64,000 nucleotides of DNA from Plotosus lineatus (GCA_024760905.1 CM045746.1:13387966-13451965); one strand, 5' to 3'; counted from the stretch's first letter, positions 10,901 through 21,480 are shown. The notes: generated by a model from the sequence alone, not told the origin. Numbers and translations are program-made.

Positions 10901-13900
10901 CTCCTCACTGTAGGTAGGTAGGTAAGTCTGTTGGGTTTTTACACCCGAGCCTAGTGGCTCATCAGGCTGGTGCTTATCCCCGGTTTCCGTAGCGTGAAGC
11001 AACCAGGAGTTCAACTCCTCCTGGATGGGACGCTAGTCCCATTCCCTGTATATTTTTACTGGTACCCATTTATACTGGCTGAACAGAGGCACACTTGTGG
11101 TTGAGACCTTGCCCAGGGGTCTTAGCACAGTGGGCATCTCAGTGGGATTTGAACTCACAACCTCCCGATCATGAGCCCAGCACTTTAACCACTACACCAC
11201 CCTCCTCACTGTACGTGGTGGCAAAATAACCTTGCTTCCTCATCCAGGCTGGTTTACCACCGTTCCAACTGCTTTCAGCTTCTTAAAGATTCCTCTGATG
11301 GTAGATAGGTGCAGGCAAGGAGCTATCTGCTAGTAGCCATTGCCTGACTTGTGAAAGTCGATGCACATCTGCCTTTCTTGAATGGTGTGTTTACAAAGTT
11401 GATCAGAGTATGTAGGAACATTATTTATACCCCAGGGAAACAAGACTTGTTTAATTAGTAATTACATGTTCATAAATAATCTGATCAACTTTATATACAC
11501 TGTAGAAATGACAGAAATACTTCAATTACATTTATTTCCTTGGAATTGTTAGTGGTGCCAATAATTGTGGAACACATGATTTTGAATAATTATATTTTAA
11601 ATATTTTTTTTTCTTCGACAGGAATTTTGTTTTCCTCTCAAAAATACACTTGAGTTAAGGATTTCCATAATTATAAGTGTTACAGTAGACTTCTGCAATA
11701 AAAACTGAATTTATTCGAAGGCTTTTAACACATCTTAAACAGGAGTGCATGTATAAACACATCTTAAAATAGGGTAACGCCACATGGATAGCGTAGAAAA
11801 CGTAGGCCTTATACGAGTATGGATTACAATTACCGATGTGCTCATTTTACAAGATATTCTGTAATATGTAGAAATGATAAAATTAGCAAAAAACAAACAA
11901 ACAAAAAACCAAACCAAACACCTCTCTCGTTTGAAGGATGTACGAGATGCTGGAGTTTGACCTTTCAAGGTCAATGGTAAGTTTCCCATTTGGAAGTTCA
12001 CATATGCTTTCCTATTAGTATTGCTTAGTAATGGTATGTTTATTGGCACTTATGTTAAAGTTATAAGTGATCTCCATCCAAACATTTGTCAAACAAAAGT
12101 CAAATCAACTCTGGGGCTGGGGTAGGATAGTGCCCCCAAGGTAGGATAGTTTTGTGAAAATCTGTGTATGGGTATATTCAGGATTTTGATTGCTTGTCAT
12201 CTTGCCTGTGAATAAGCAAATGCCAGTGATTACAATACATCATCTTGAGGAAAATAAGAACTATTGTATTCGACGTGATAAGCGCCCAGGGCGCTTTAAA
12301 AATTGGAGTGGGTGGGTGCTTATTAAAATGTTACCAGCGGAGTGGAACAGTAAGTGCTTATTACCATCGAGGTGGAAAACATGAATAATAACAGAACAAT
12401 AAAAGAGTTTTACTGCTATTTGCGTTATTCATTTTGTAGTATCAACCAAACTCCTTACATGAAAGCTGAAAATAAACATAAACAGCATAATTAAAAAAAA
12501 AGGCCTCTTACTTTTCCCTCCCCAGTGCTGTTCCTTTAAATATTTATCTCATCTCATATTCTTCCGCTAAGTCCAGGGTCAGGTCACGGGGGCAGAAACC
12601 TAACCAAAGAGGTCCAGATGTCCCTCTCCCCAGCCAATTCTTCCAAGGCGATCCCAGACCAGCCGAGGGACATAGTCCCTCCAGCATATTCTAGGTCGAC
12701 CCCAGGGTCTCTTTTCGGTTGGACATGCCCGAAACACACCAGGGAGGTGTCCGGGAGGCATTCTGACCAGATGCCCAAGCCACCTCAACTGGCCCATCTC
12801 TATGCGGAGGAGCAGCGGATCTACTCCGAGCTCTCCCCGGATGGTAGAGCTTCTCATCTTATCTCGACAGAACAACCCTGCCACCCAGAAAAAGAAGCTC
12901 ATTTCAGCCGCTTGTATCCGCGATCTTGATTTTTCGGTCACTACCCAAAGCTCGTGACCATAGGTGAGGGTTGGAACGTAGATCGATCAGTAAATTGAGA
13001 GCTTCGCCTTGAGGTTCAGCTCCTTCTTCACCACGATGGACCGCTACAGGTTCTGTTTAACAGCAGAGGCTGAAGCGATCCATCTGTTGATCTCCCGCTC
13101 CATCCTTCCCTCACTTGTGAAAAGACCCCAAGATACTTAAACTCCTCCACTTGGGGTAGGACCTCATTCCCGACCCGGCAGGTGCATTCCACCCTTGTCC
13201 AACTGAGAACCATGGCCTCGGACTTGGAGGTACTGATCTTCATCCCGGCTGCTTCGCACTCAATTGGAATCGCTCCAATAAGAGCTGGAGGTCCAGACTT
13301 GATGAAGCCAAAAGGATAACATCGTCCACAAAAAGCAGACAAGATCTGATGGCGACCAAACCAGAACCCCTCAACGCCTCGGCTGCGCCTAGAAATTCTG
13401 TCCATAAAAATTATGAGCATAATTGGTGACAAAGGACAGCCTTGGCAGACTCCAACTCCCACCGGAAATGAATTCGACTTGTTGTTACCAATACAGACTC
13501 TGGCTCTGGTGATACAGCGATCGAATGGCTCGTAGCAACGGGTCCGGAACGCCGTACTCCCGGAGCACACCCCATAAGATTGTTCGGGGGACACGGCCGA
13601 AAGCCTTCTTCAAATCCACAAAACCCATGTGGATAGATTGGGCAAACTCCCATGCCCCTTCAAAGATCCTGTAGAGCATATAGAGTTGGTCAAGAGTGCT
13701 ACGGCCAGGACGAAAACCACATTGTTCCTCCTGAATCCAAGGTTCGACTATCGGTCAGACCCTCCTCTCCAGTACCCCTGCATAGACTTTCCCTGGTTGG
13801 CTGAGGAGTGTGATTCCCCGATAATTGGTACACACCCTCCGGTCCCTTCTTAAAAATAGAAACCACCACCCCGCTTTGCCAGTCCAGAGGTACAGCCCCT

Positions 13901-16900
13901 GATGACCACGTGATGTTCCAGAGACATGTCAACCAAGACAGTCCTACAGCATCCAGAGCCCTGAGAAATTCTGGGCAGATCTCATCCACTAAGGAGCTTT
14001 TTGACAACCTCAGTGACCTCCACTCCAGTGATAGGCAGACCCCCACCCAAACCCCCAGGGTCTTCCTCCTCCACGGAGGGCGTGTTGGTGGGATTGAGGA
14101 GGACCTCAAAGTATTCCCTTCACCCAGTCGAGGTAAGCAGATCAGAAGTAAAGCTTGGGAGTACTTACCAGGAAGTAAAATCGAGTCAAACAACACGAAT
14201 GTCAATTTTAGCACATGTCATGTTGAACAAATCAACACGAACGTAAACAAAAGCACATGTCCAGGAATGTCTTTAAATTTATGAAGTTAGTGAGCAGGAG
14301 AATTGGGTGAAAAATACTCATCATCACTTTCTGATAGGTCCATATCTGGCTCATCGCTCCATTCATTCAGAGCATTCTGTAGTTTTGCTGTATCAGATAC
14401 TAATGGTTCATCGGTTGTTGGACATTTACCAAGAGAACACAGCAAAATATTTTCCTGTTTTTAAAGCATGGCGGAACAATCTTTAGTGGCAGAGAGTCTT
14501 TAAATACCGTGTTAACTCACTTTTACAGGCCGTGAACGCCTCATTTTACGGTTACAGAGACTGATCGAATAAAATTGTTAAGTTTGATCTATGATTTTGC
14601 TCCCAGTACATAGGTAGTTATTAGACGTAAGATCAAATACATCGTGTGTGTGTGAGTGTGTGTGTGTGTGTGTTGGGGGCTTATGTCGAATACGGTAATA
14701 AGAAAGAAAAATAATGTTTTACAAATATATCATGCATTGACTGTTTACGGTGCTGATTGAAAAAGCATGCGAACACTTGGATTCACTTTTCCAAACCATT
14801 TCTGCCAGCAGTCACCTCAAAGAAATACTTCTGACAGCTGTGGATTAGCTGCACAAAGTGTCCGAAGAAAGTTCATACTTTGCCGGTTCAGCATTTGTGC
14901 AGAGAGTAAACAACAGAGATATGAACTGGTTTTAATAATTCCTGTTCTTCTGGTTTTAATAATTCCTGTTCTCCTTCTCAGCTCAATGAAGATTCTAAGA
15001 TGAGCCTTTGAAATAATCTTGGTCTCAAGTCTTCCGAGAACTCTTTTTACGAGGCACTGTTCACATCAGCAGATTGCATTTGTTCATTATTACAACTCAG
15101 AGGAATATTAGACCAGACCAGATGTTATTTACTTTTCTCACCACTGTACAAACAACTTGATAGTTACACAAATAACTAGCATATTTTCCCACTCCTAACC
15201 CCCAGGGATACTGAGACACACCTGTCTGTCTTAGTTTCGGCTTTTTCCCTTTTACTTGGGAGTCGCCACAGCGAATCATCTGATTCGCACGTTTGATTTG
15301 GCAGAGGTTTTTACGTCGGATGCCCTTCCTGTCACAACCCTTTAGCAAGGGACAGAAACACGCTGACGGCTTTGCAGCCTACTCTTTACGAAAGTCAGTA
15401 ATGGTTCTTTTACATGCCTCTCACCATAGACAGTGAGAGACATGACCCGCACCTATCCAAACAAGATCATGAAAACAAAACTAACTCTGTGGAAGAAATT
15501 ATGCTTTTTACTGCATAGCTCACTATCATTGTGTTCTGAGCATGCATGTTCATGGTGGTACCCCAGGGATTCTCACTGCTCCAGGTGTTTACGAGCAATG
15601 AAACGTATCACGACATAAATATAAAAAAGATTATTCTAAATTGCAGGTTTTGTGAAGCTATAAAGTACAAATTTTTTCTACAATATGAAATAGTGAGGTC
15701 AATGTCAGTAAACTATCTTTGTGTTAATAAATAGTACAGTATATGGCACATAGTATAGAGTTAAAATTTGAAAACCTTACAAAATTTGCAGTCTTTTTCT
15801 ATGGACATAATCAAATGTTCTGTTTCTAATTTGATTTTAAAAGAGTATCGGGGATGATGTCATTGGGCATGATGTCAGGGTTGTGTCATGAAGGGCATCA
15901 ACGTAAAAACCTATGCCAAATCAAACATGTGAATCAAATGACTCGCTGTGGCGACCCCTAGAAAAAAAGGGGCAAAGCCGAAAGGAAAAGAAGAAGATCG
16001 GGGATGATGTCATTACAGATGATGTCATGAGGTACAACCATAAAACCTTTGTCCCAAATCATTAAACCTGTTGGTGTTGTTCTCAACATCTCAACGCATT
16101 TGGCATAATCTTACACCAAAACTATGTAATTGTCAATAAATGTACAGTACATTAAAAAAGGGATCCCTTCAGTGTATCAAAATAGACGAGGAACACAACC
16201 TAGGTGTGGTACATGGCACGGAGGGTTATACTACCATGTCCTGTACCATATTGAGACATGGCTGTGTTGCTGAGCTGATACTGATTGCCTGTTACTTGCA
16301 TGATAATACGTAGGAGTAAAACACTAATGTATTATGTATAGGTCTATTCCTGGTTTCTAGAGCATGAATCAACTAGGAGATCAACTCCTCCTGAATGGGA
16401 ATGAATAGTTATCTTCCAAATTTTACTGGTATCCATTTACACTGCTGGGTGGATGGAGGCACACTTGTGGTTAAGACCTTGCCCAGGGGTCTTAGCACAG
16501 TTGGGGCTCAAACATGGATTCACACCCCCGACCCCCTGATCTCGAGCACCCTAATCATTATGCCCCGGCACCACTTATTATATCTAACAAAAGTGAACCC
16601 CAAAAACAGAGGCTTGTACACCACCTCTCAGACTCGCACAGAATGAAAGGCACACAAATCTAACTCAGGCAGACACACAAACTTTCATCAAGCAAAACAA
16701 CATAAATAGGTAGAGTACATGGAACATGAACTTGTTAAATGGATAAATAAACGAATAAGAGAAGTGATACAAATGAATGCGGAAACAAGCTAGTGAAGAG
16801 TGGTGACGATATCCCAGTCTTAATCTTTCCCTTCCACATTTCTTCGTAAATGAGACACAAAACATCATCAAATTTTTAACACCGTCAAAAAGTCAGAAAA

Positions 16901-19004
16901 GAGAACCCGGTGAAAGAAATGAGAGAGCAATATAATACTTGATCATTTATTTATTTTGTGAAATTACTTGATATTACATACCTGTGAGTGGCAAAAGTAT
17001 GAGAATCTTTGGGATTAACAGATAAATTGTGACGAGATCCACCGAACGTAGGCGCTTGTCACAAGTGAATTTTTTGTGCTCGTTCGACAAAGCACGGCTT
17101 ATCCGGACTTCCAATCTTTCAAGTGAGCAAGGGAAGGTTGAGTACTAAACAAGTATTCAACGCGCACTTGCTCACTTGAAAGATCGGAAGTCTGGATAAG
17201 TCACGCTTTGTCTCACGAGCACAAAAATTAACTTGCAATAAGCGCCTACGTTCAGTGGAGAACCTCACAATTAAGTCAGGTGTGAGTAGGTGTGCATTCT
17301 ACCAATCAACATTAAAGGCCACTCTTACATTGCCTACAATTAATGTCCATTAGCTGAAGACTAAACAACAATGGCCTTTGTGGTAGGATTGCAAGAAGAA
17401 AACCAGTGCGCTCCAAGTAAACCTGTCCTGCCTCTCTACATTTTTGGGACGTTCACATGGGTCAGACAAGCCAGACAGTTATTTAGAAAATATTTTGGCC
17501 ATGTAAGACCAAAATAGACATTTTTAGTAATAAGTGTTTAGGAGTAATTGGAGAAAGAAAATGCATTTCCTTAAGTACCGTATACAGTCAGTGAAACATA
17601 TGCGTGGCAGTTTCATATTTTGGGCCTGTTTTGCTGCCTCTGAGCCATGGTGACTTGCCATCATTGCTGCAGCAATGAATCCTGAATTATGGGCAGGAAA
17701 TTTAAATACACAACAGCTGAAGCCATTTATTCAGTGATTTCAGACAAGAGATTGTTAAATTCTCTGCAGAGGTTTGCATTCTCGGAGTGCTCTTACTGAC
17801 ATATGAGATTTTTTTGACATTTTTACAGTATGTTAAGGAATGCTTAGCCAAATGGCATGACCCCAGGAAAATGCTAATCATAATCATTAAAACAAGTGTT
17901 TATGCTTCAATCAATCGTCCCAAGACCAATTACTTACATAGCTGTTCATCATTGTGGTCAAATTTAACTTAACTTTAGATTACAATATCATCTGCTTCAT
18001 AGCACTATGAACTCTGCTTGACCCAAACTTAAATGACTGTAATAAATAACAAATAAAGCTCAGAGGTTTCACCAAAATCTTCTTGACAGGATTTCAGAGT
18101 CATCCGACTGCAGAAAACATGTTGTTTCCAGGTTCACATTAAAGGGTAAAATGATCTAACAGCATATCTGGATTTCCTTTTATTTTCTCTTCCAAAAACA
18201 TGCAATTTTAAAAGAATGTGGATTTTTTTTTTTTTTTTTAAAGATCAACTACACACAACATATGGACATGGGACATAAAACACTACAACAAGAAGGCACA
18301 ACCCAAAACAACATTTTCTTACTTTGTTAGCTTGCTCACTGAAAGCTTCTGTCATCTTAACTGTTACGTTGGAATCCGCCTCTTCATTTGCATTTAAGTC
18401 AATGCAGGCAACCCACTGGCAAAACCAAAAAGAGGGACAGACGGACACACACACACACACACACATACACACACATACACACACACATACACACACACAG
18501 AGGTAAACAGCCAGATGTGGAAAGGTCATAGGCAAGTTTATTAATGGAAATGCTTGGACAAGAAAGAAAGCATACTTTCCTTCTTCCTTTCGGCTTTTTT
18601 CCCTTTTACTCGGGAGTCGCCACAGCGAATCATCTGATTCGCACGTTTGATTTGGCACAGGTTTTTACGTCGGATGCCCTTCCTGTCACAACCCTTTTTT
18701 TTTAGCAAGGGACAGAAACACGCTGACGACGTTGCAGCCTACTAACCTTTGGATCAGCGATCCAGCGCCCTATACCACTAGACCACCACAGCCCCTTGTT
18801 GGCTTTCATCTAATAATAAGAAATGAATATCTTCAAGAATATCACTCACAATCTTCAAGGGCCCAGAGTTGTGTCTTTACCTTCATCTGCTTGGTGGGGG
18901 AGCTTATGCATCAACCTGTGTCTGTTTGTCTTTCAGCAGGAAAAAACTACTGATCTGATTTTCACCATCTTTGGTCTGGAAGGTACCCATTAAATTTGTG
19001 ATCA

Positions 19005-19044
<40 letters not shown>

Positions 19045-19879
19045 AGAAATCCCCACCCACAGAATTCCGGGAACAAAAAGATTAATCCAAATCTCATTAG
19101 AGGGAGACTTTTGTTTATAACTATTCAAGTTGTCATCATCCATAAGAGTCTAGCACTAGGGTGCCCGGAGAGCAGTTGGGGGTTAGGCCAGGGGCACTTC
19201 ATTCATAAAAAATGGAAGACCTGAAGGTGCAGCTCACTCCCCCACCGCCACAGATTTGGGATCACTGATCCGAAGATTGTAGGTTCAAGCCCCACTCTCA
19301 ATGGTGCAGCTCACTGAGTTATCAAAGGCCAGACATGTCTTTCACTGTCTGTGGTTAGTGGCATCTAAATTAACCATTGCTGGACTTTTGTCAAGAGTAG
19401 ACTGCATAGCCATCAGCATGTTTCTGCCCTGCGATGGCCTGGCAAGCTGTCCAGGGTGTACTCTGCCCTCGCCCAGAGTCGGCCGAGATGGGCGCTAGCC
19501 TCCCCGCAACCCTAATCAGGATTAAGCGGTTCCAAAATTGAATGAATGAATGTAATGAATATTGTACATACACACATTTAAATATAGAAACAGGGAGTTT
19601 GCTTATTTCCAAAAGCTTGGAATCGCCACAGCTGGGGTGCCGAATCTCGTTCTTGGAAATCTACCTCCCTAAAAAGACTCCAACCCTAATGGTGCCCAGA
19701 TACAATCATCACATTAAATCTTTATTTCAAATTCCAGTGTGTTAGAGAAAGAAAATGGTCAGATGATCAAAATTTTGGTTGGAGAGAAACTCTTCAGGGA
19801 AGTAGCTCTTCAACAACAAGGATGGGCACTCCCATTCCTGCACAGTGCTGTAGTCAGAGATACACACACACACACACAC

Positions 19880-19928
<49 letters not shown>

Positions 19929-20282
19929 CACACACACACACATATTATATAAACCATCTAAAACATCTGTGAATGTAGATACAGTGAAATGTGGGTGAAA
20001 TCTCAATCCAATTACATGCATAAGCATTTAATCTTGCAGCAGATTAATACTTTTAGCATGCAGGCTAATTAATGTAATAATAACAATAAGTCTTGGTTGG
20101 CTTCTGGAGAGACTGTGTGATTCAACTAGAACAGCTCCTTTCTGCTTCAGCTCAGGAGCACGTGAGTCGCATAAGTGTGATCTACTCACCCAGTTTCTAG
20201 ACCGGAAATACTGAACACATTTCGATCCCAGAGCTCCTTTTCCTCCATAAATAATAACTTTACGGGTCTCAACAGCTGCCAT
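4846..20282 (-). CDS. qdpr: Quinoid dihydropteridine reductase, exons 1-6 (last exon not found)
   Basis: Short-chain dehydrogenase/reductase that uses NADH to convert quinonoid dihydrobiopterin back to tetrahydrobiopterin, the cytosolic cofactor of aromatic amino acid hydroxylases. Six minus-strand exons (20282-20190, 18415-18323, 8512-8416, 8228-8088, 6533-6425, 4929-4846) join in frame with consensus splice sites into about 205 residues. The nucleotide-binding motif YGGKGALG is at residues 12-19, the segment CVAGGWAGG lies in the middle, and the SDR catalytic pair is in GYGMAK (Tyr and Lys four apart). The protein closely parallels vertebrate QDPR (human 244 residues). About 36 C-terminal residues should lie in one more exon at lower coordinates; I could not find it, so it is either left of the window or too divergent to see. 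The start is MAAVETRK at 20282; an in-frame ATG nine codons upstream is less like the family. Intron positions sit at family-typical places. Confidence 0.95.
5430..5845 (+). mobile_element. SINE-alpha copy with TGAA-type tail, plus a stray head fragment
   Basis: A short head piece at 5430-5470 precedes a near full-length copy (5519-5840). It has a tRNA-like head (GGCAGTGGTGGCCTGGTGG, then GGTTTCAAGCCCCAC, a B-box-like stretch), a body with GTTCATGTAAAAGAACCATT, and the second tail type (GAGCTGTCCGGGGCGTACTC to ACCCTAATTAGATTGAAGAG). It lies in a qdpr intron, opposite to the gene. Confidence 0.75.
5846..6424. other. Unassigned qdpr intron 5
   Basis: AT-rich intron with no feature recognised. 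Confidence 0.5.
6425..6533 (-). CDS. qdpr: qdpr exon 5 (catalytic Tyr/Lys)
   Basis: 109 nt encoding G-M-I-G-Y-G-M-A-K through [13 protein letters not shown]. It carries the SDR Y-x3-K catalytic pair. The acceptor is TTCATAG and the donor CTGCC|GTAAGT. The intron phase matches exon 6, which completes the proline codon. Confidence 0.94.
6534..8087. other. Unassigned qdpr intron 4
   Basis: About 1.55 kb with no clear repeat or coding signal. It carries a short unsupported open frame at 7616-7825. Confidence 0.5.
8088..8228 (-). CDS. qdpr: qdpr exon 4
   Basis: 141 nt encoding [12 protein letters not shown] to A-A-L-G-P-T-P. The acceptor is TTTTTTAG and the donor CCCCAG|GTACAG. The block [20 protein letters not shown] is nearly identical to other vertebrate QDPRs. 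One small difference from mammals is G-P where mammals have D-G before the TPG turn. Confidence 0.95.
8416..8512 (-). CDS. qdpr: qdpr exon 3
   Basis: 97 nt encoding V-T-A-D-V-A-E-L-L through CVAGGWAGG to A-K-A-K, ending in phase 1. The acceptor is CCTTCAG and the donor AAAT|GTAAGA. The AGGWAGG stretch is the highly conserved active-site-side loop of the family. It is separated from exon 4 by an intron of only 187 bp. Confidence 0.95.
9197..9535 (-). mobile_element. SINE-alpha, full length, with 15-bp target duplication
   Basis: Flanked by perfect direct repeats CAAGCATCATACATT (9182-9196 and 9536-9550). Read on the minus strand it has a tRNA-like head (GGGTTCGAGTCCCACTCTCC), the body with AAAGAACCATTGCTGA, then the RTE-type tail GGGCATCCGACGTAAAAACC to GTGGCGACCCCTGATAAGCC and GAAAGGAAA. 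This copy defines the ends of the family. A G-run near 9430-9444 marks a hypervariable site seen in other copies. Confidence 0.85.
9913..10272 (-). mobile_element. RTE-type LINE, 3' terminal fragment
   Basis: The minus strand encodes the C-terminal end of an [31 protein letters not shown], then [12 protein letters not shown]. It runs to the 3' end GTGGCGACCCCTGAAGGGAA and a GAA-repeat tail (9915-9930). It is 5'-truncated, as usual for target-primed insertion, and lies inside the Tc1-like element. Confidence 0.8.
10913..11200 (-). mobile_element. SINE-beta copy with 13-bp target duplication
   Basis: Flanked by CCTCCTCACTGTA at 10900-10912 and 11201-11213. On the minus strand it has the head GGTGTAGTGGTTAAAGTGCT, then GAGATGCCCACTGTGCTAAG, and a 3' end with AAAAACCCAACAGACTTACC followed by TACC repeats. 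It is inserted in the Tc1-like transposase region, so it is younger than that element. Confidence 0.8.
11700..12540. other. Unassigned qdpr intron 2 sequence
   Basis: No gene or repeat recognised. Three short T/C-rich runs only. Confidence 0.45.
12545..14140 (-). mobile_element. Rex3 (RTE-clade) LINE, decayed, 5'-truncated
   Basis: Minus-strand reverse transcriptase remnants in several frames, in order: [42 protein letters not shown] and S-K-S-E-A-M-V-L, then [14 protein letters not shown] and [14 protein letters not shown]. The catalytic FADD box is destroyed. The plus-strand text GGTGACAAAGGACAGCCTTG near 13423 matches the conserved Rex3 region used in fish surveys. Many stops and shifts make it inert. 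Confidence 0.85.
14141..15230. other. Unassigned qdpr intron 2 sequence with GT microsatellite
   Basis: Contains a GT-rich run at about 14646-14675 and a short direct repeat (GGTTTTAATAATTCCTGTTC twice, 14930-14972). Otherwise nothing recognised. Confidence 0.45.
15233..15450 (-). mobile_element. SINE-alpha, 5'-truncated
   Basis: The RTE-type tail (GGATGCCCTTCCTGTCACAA on the plus strand) and body (GGTTCTTTTACATGCCTCTC) are present; the tRNA-like head is missing. Confidence 0.8.
15878..15996 (+). mobile_element. SINE-alpha tail fragment with 31-bp direct repeats
   Basis: Only the RTE-type tail is present (GGGTTGTGTCATGAAGGGCA to AAGCCGAAAGGAAAAGAAG). It is bracketed by 31-bp repeats starting ATCGGGGATGATGTCATT at 15847-15877 and 15997-16027, with three mismatches. 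This is a heavily 5'-truncated insertion. Confidence 0.75.
16340..16575 (-). mobile_element. SINE-beta, worn copy
   Basis: The blocks CTCCTCCTGAATGGGAATGA, GACCTTGCCCAGGGGTCTTA and a degraded head (GCACCCTAATCATTATGCCC) align in order with the better copies at 10913 and 58469. Confidence 0.7.
17030..17275. mobile_element. Palindromic foldback MITE (family F)
   Basis: Two arms of about 95 bases are inverted copies. The left arm has GAACGTAGGCGCTTGTCACA and GCTTATCCGGACTTCCAATC, the right arm ACTTGCTCACTTGAAAGATC and AAGCGCCTACGTTCAGTGGA. The outer ends read TTGTGA and TCACAA. Related termini (CCACCGAAAGTAGGCGC) recur at 26308 and 28685-28708. It has no coding capacity and can form a long hairpin. 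Confidence 0.75.
17276..18322. other. Unassigned qdpr intron 2 sequence
   Basis: No gene or repeat identified. Confidence 0.45.
18323..18415 (-). CDS. qdpr: qdpr exon 2
   Basis: 31 codons, W-V-A-C-I-D-L to E-Q-A-N-K, phase 0 at both ends. The acceptor is TTTTGCCAG and the donor AAA|GTAAGA. It holds the second Rossmann strand and helix, with an Asp after the beta strand as in NADH-preferring enzymes. On the sense strand a TG-rich microsatellite ends about 25 bases before the acceptor. Confidence 0.93.
18441..18500. repeat. CA/CATACA microsatellite beside qdpr exon 2
   Basis: About 60 bases of CA units with CATACA variants. On the qdpr sense strand it reads as TG repeats ending about 25 bases before the exon 2 acceptor. 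Confidence 0.95.
18580..18795 (-). mobile_element. SINE-alpha with internal deletion
   Basis: The tail (18590-18720) is joined directly to the tRNA-like head (CCAGCGCCCTATACCACTAG near 18761). The central body with AAAGAACCATTGCTGA is missing. Confidence 0.8.
19009..19041. repeat. Poly(A) run
   Basis: 33 A in a row, inside qdpr intron 1. The source element was not identified. Confidence 0.9.
19155..19560 (+). mobile_element. SINE-alpha copy with TGAA-type tail
   Basis: The head is worn (TTGGGATCACTGATCCGAAG, GGTTCAAGCCCCACTCTC), the body retained. The tail is GGCAAGCTGTCCAGGGTGTA to CGCAACCCTAATCAGGATTA, ending in GAATGAATGAATG. The tail differs entirely from that of the RTE-tailed copies. 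Confidence 0.75.
19862..19943. repeat. Compound CA/TA/CA microsatellite
   Basis: A CA run, then about 44 bases of TA, then CA again. It is in qdpr intron 1. Confidence 0.95.
20190..20282 (-). CDS. qdpr: qdpr exon 1
   Basis: Encodes 31 residues from [14 protein letters not shown] to the RSRNW segment, with the dinucleotide-binding glycine motif GGKGALG. The donor is TGG|GTGAGT and the exon ends in phase 0. Exon 2 continues with W-V-A, giving the NWWVA junction typical of the family. Confidence 0.95.
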
Positions 20283-21034
20283 TTTAAGCAACCTGCGTTT
20301 CAGGTGCACTGTACTGTATATCTAAAAGAACGCTGAAGACTCAAGTGCGCTTACAGTGTCGACAAACAGATAAAGCTCTCTATCGCCCCCTTACGCTTGG
20401 CGGATGTGGAAATCATTATACCGTATATACTGTACTGTATATATTTTCTCTCCTAATTTGTTGTCTGAATATTAAATAATAAATAATACATTTTTTGTGT
20501 TTAATAGCTCGTTGTCTTGTCTTCTGTCCTTAAAACGTTTACTCGTCTTTAATAAAAAACATATTTGTCTCCAAATTATTTATTGTTAATTCCGCCAGCA
20601 CAGAAGGAGACGCTATGCGTGTAAAGTTTGTGAAGTCTGCAAAGTAAAATAACCCTATTCTTTTTTTTTCTCCTACCCGTATTCCATGTATCCCGCCTCC
20701 GTTGTCGAAGATTGGTTACGGAGAAGTGCTCGTCTTGGCCCTATCCAATGGCACTCCAGGAAACCGTATTTTGCGGGCGAATCCTGGATCAGCATTGTCT
20801 GAATACAGGTGTGAAAAATAATTTAAGAAACAAAGAAAAAGTACGGTGTCGCATTTTCTCGGAAGTACTGTATAACAGTCCACACTCGCCAGGTTGTAGT
20901 TGGTAGCGTCGCTAGTTTGTGGCGTTGACAGTTAAAATGCTGAACTGAATTACAATCTCAAAGGCAGCTAATGGTCGTCGAACTAAAACGATAGCAGGTC
21001 TATCAGTCAAGGGAAGGTCGTGGTTGGATAAACA
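20283..21034. promoter_or_regulatory. Probable shared (bidirectional) promoter of qdpr and gtf2e2, with noncoding gtf2e2 exon 1
   Basis: This lies between the qdpr start codon and a strong plus-strand donor, AACAG|GTAGGTGAG at 21035. It contains an inverted CCAAT box (GATTGG near 20710), a forward one (CCAATGG near 20745) and a raised CpG content around 20690-20910. The gtf2e2 start codon begins in its next exon, so a noncoding first exon is expected here. Exact transcription starts cannot be read from sequence. The bidirectional assignment is inference. Confidence 0.5.
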
Positions 21035-21389
21035 GGTAGGTGAGTATTTTCTAAGTGGATAAATGTGAAGAGTGAGAAGCAGTGTGGAGGGGTTTAGCTT
21101 TAGCTCCGACTGGTTTACTGCGAATTTGTATTCAGTTCAGACAGAGAACAGTTCGAGTAATCGATTTATTTGACTGTGGTGATGAAATTGGTCATGAAAG
21201 TGGATGAGTTTATTCAGGAATATAACTGTGTGTACTATCAGCAGGTTAAAACCTACACAGCTGCAGCTTGTATAACCTGGGAATGGGTTCCGGAAATTAC
21301 GTCATTTAAAAAAAAGACACTTCAACAGTAATTTGCTCTAATTAACCTTAAATGCCTATTTAGTTTTTTTAGGCCTCTTTCGAAAAGCT

Positions 21390-21480
21390 TGGAGTCGATT
21401 CTCCGACTCTCGGTTTGAGTGAAGCCCGAGAGAGTCGACTCTCATGATTCTGAATCGACTCGTACGTGTCTGTTGAATCG
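21390..21480. repeat. Cluster of GAGTCGAYTC motifs
   Basis: GAGTCGATTC, CCGACTCTCGG, CCGAGAGAGTCGACTC and GAATCGACTC occur within 90 bases, in both orientations, and can form imperfect hairpins. It lies in the first gtf2e2 intron and resembles a diverged inverted or short tandem repeat. Confidence 0.5.

Larger units (their letters stand above)
8583..11690 (-). mobile_element. Tc1-like DNA transposon, broken by three nested insertions
   Basis: The left terminus is TACACTGCACTCCATAATTA, continuing TTGGCACCCCTGG, with an internal repeat of the motif near 8810. Related GGTGCCAATAATTGTGG occurs near 11555. Minus-strand transposase fragments lie at 10640-10860 ([14 protein letters not shown], then W-S-D-E-T-K-I-E, the first catalytic Asp region of Tc1 transposases) and about 11215-11400 (worn helix-turn-helix part). 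It is interrupted by SINE-alpha, an RTE 3' fragment and SINE-beta. The right boundary is approximate. The gene is dead. Confidence 0.7.

Noticed and set aside
18245..18658. Minus-strand open frame across qdpr exon 2
   Set aside because: It reads through the TG microsatellite and a SINE tail; only 18323-18415 is exonic.
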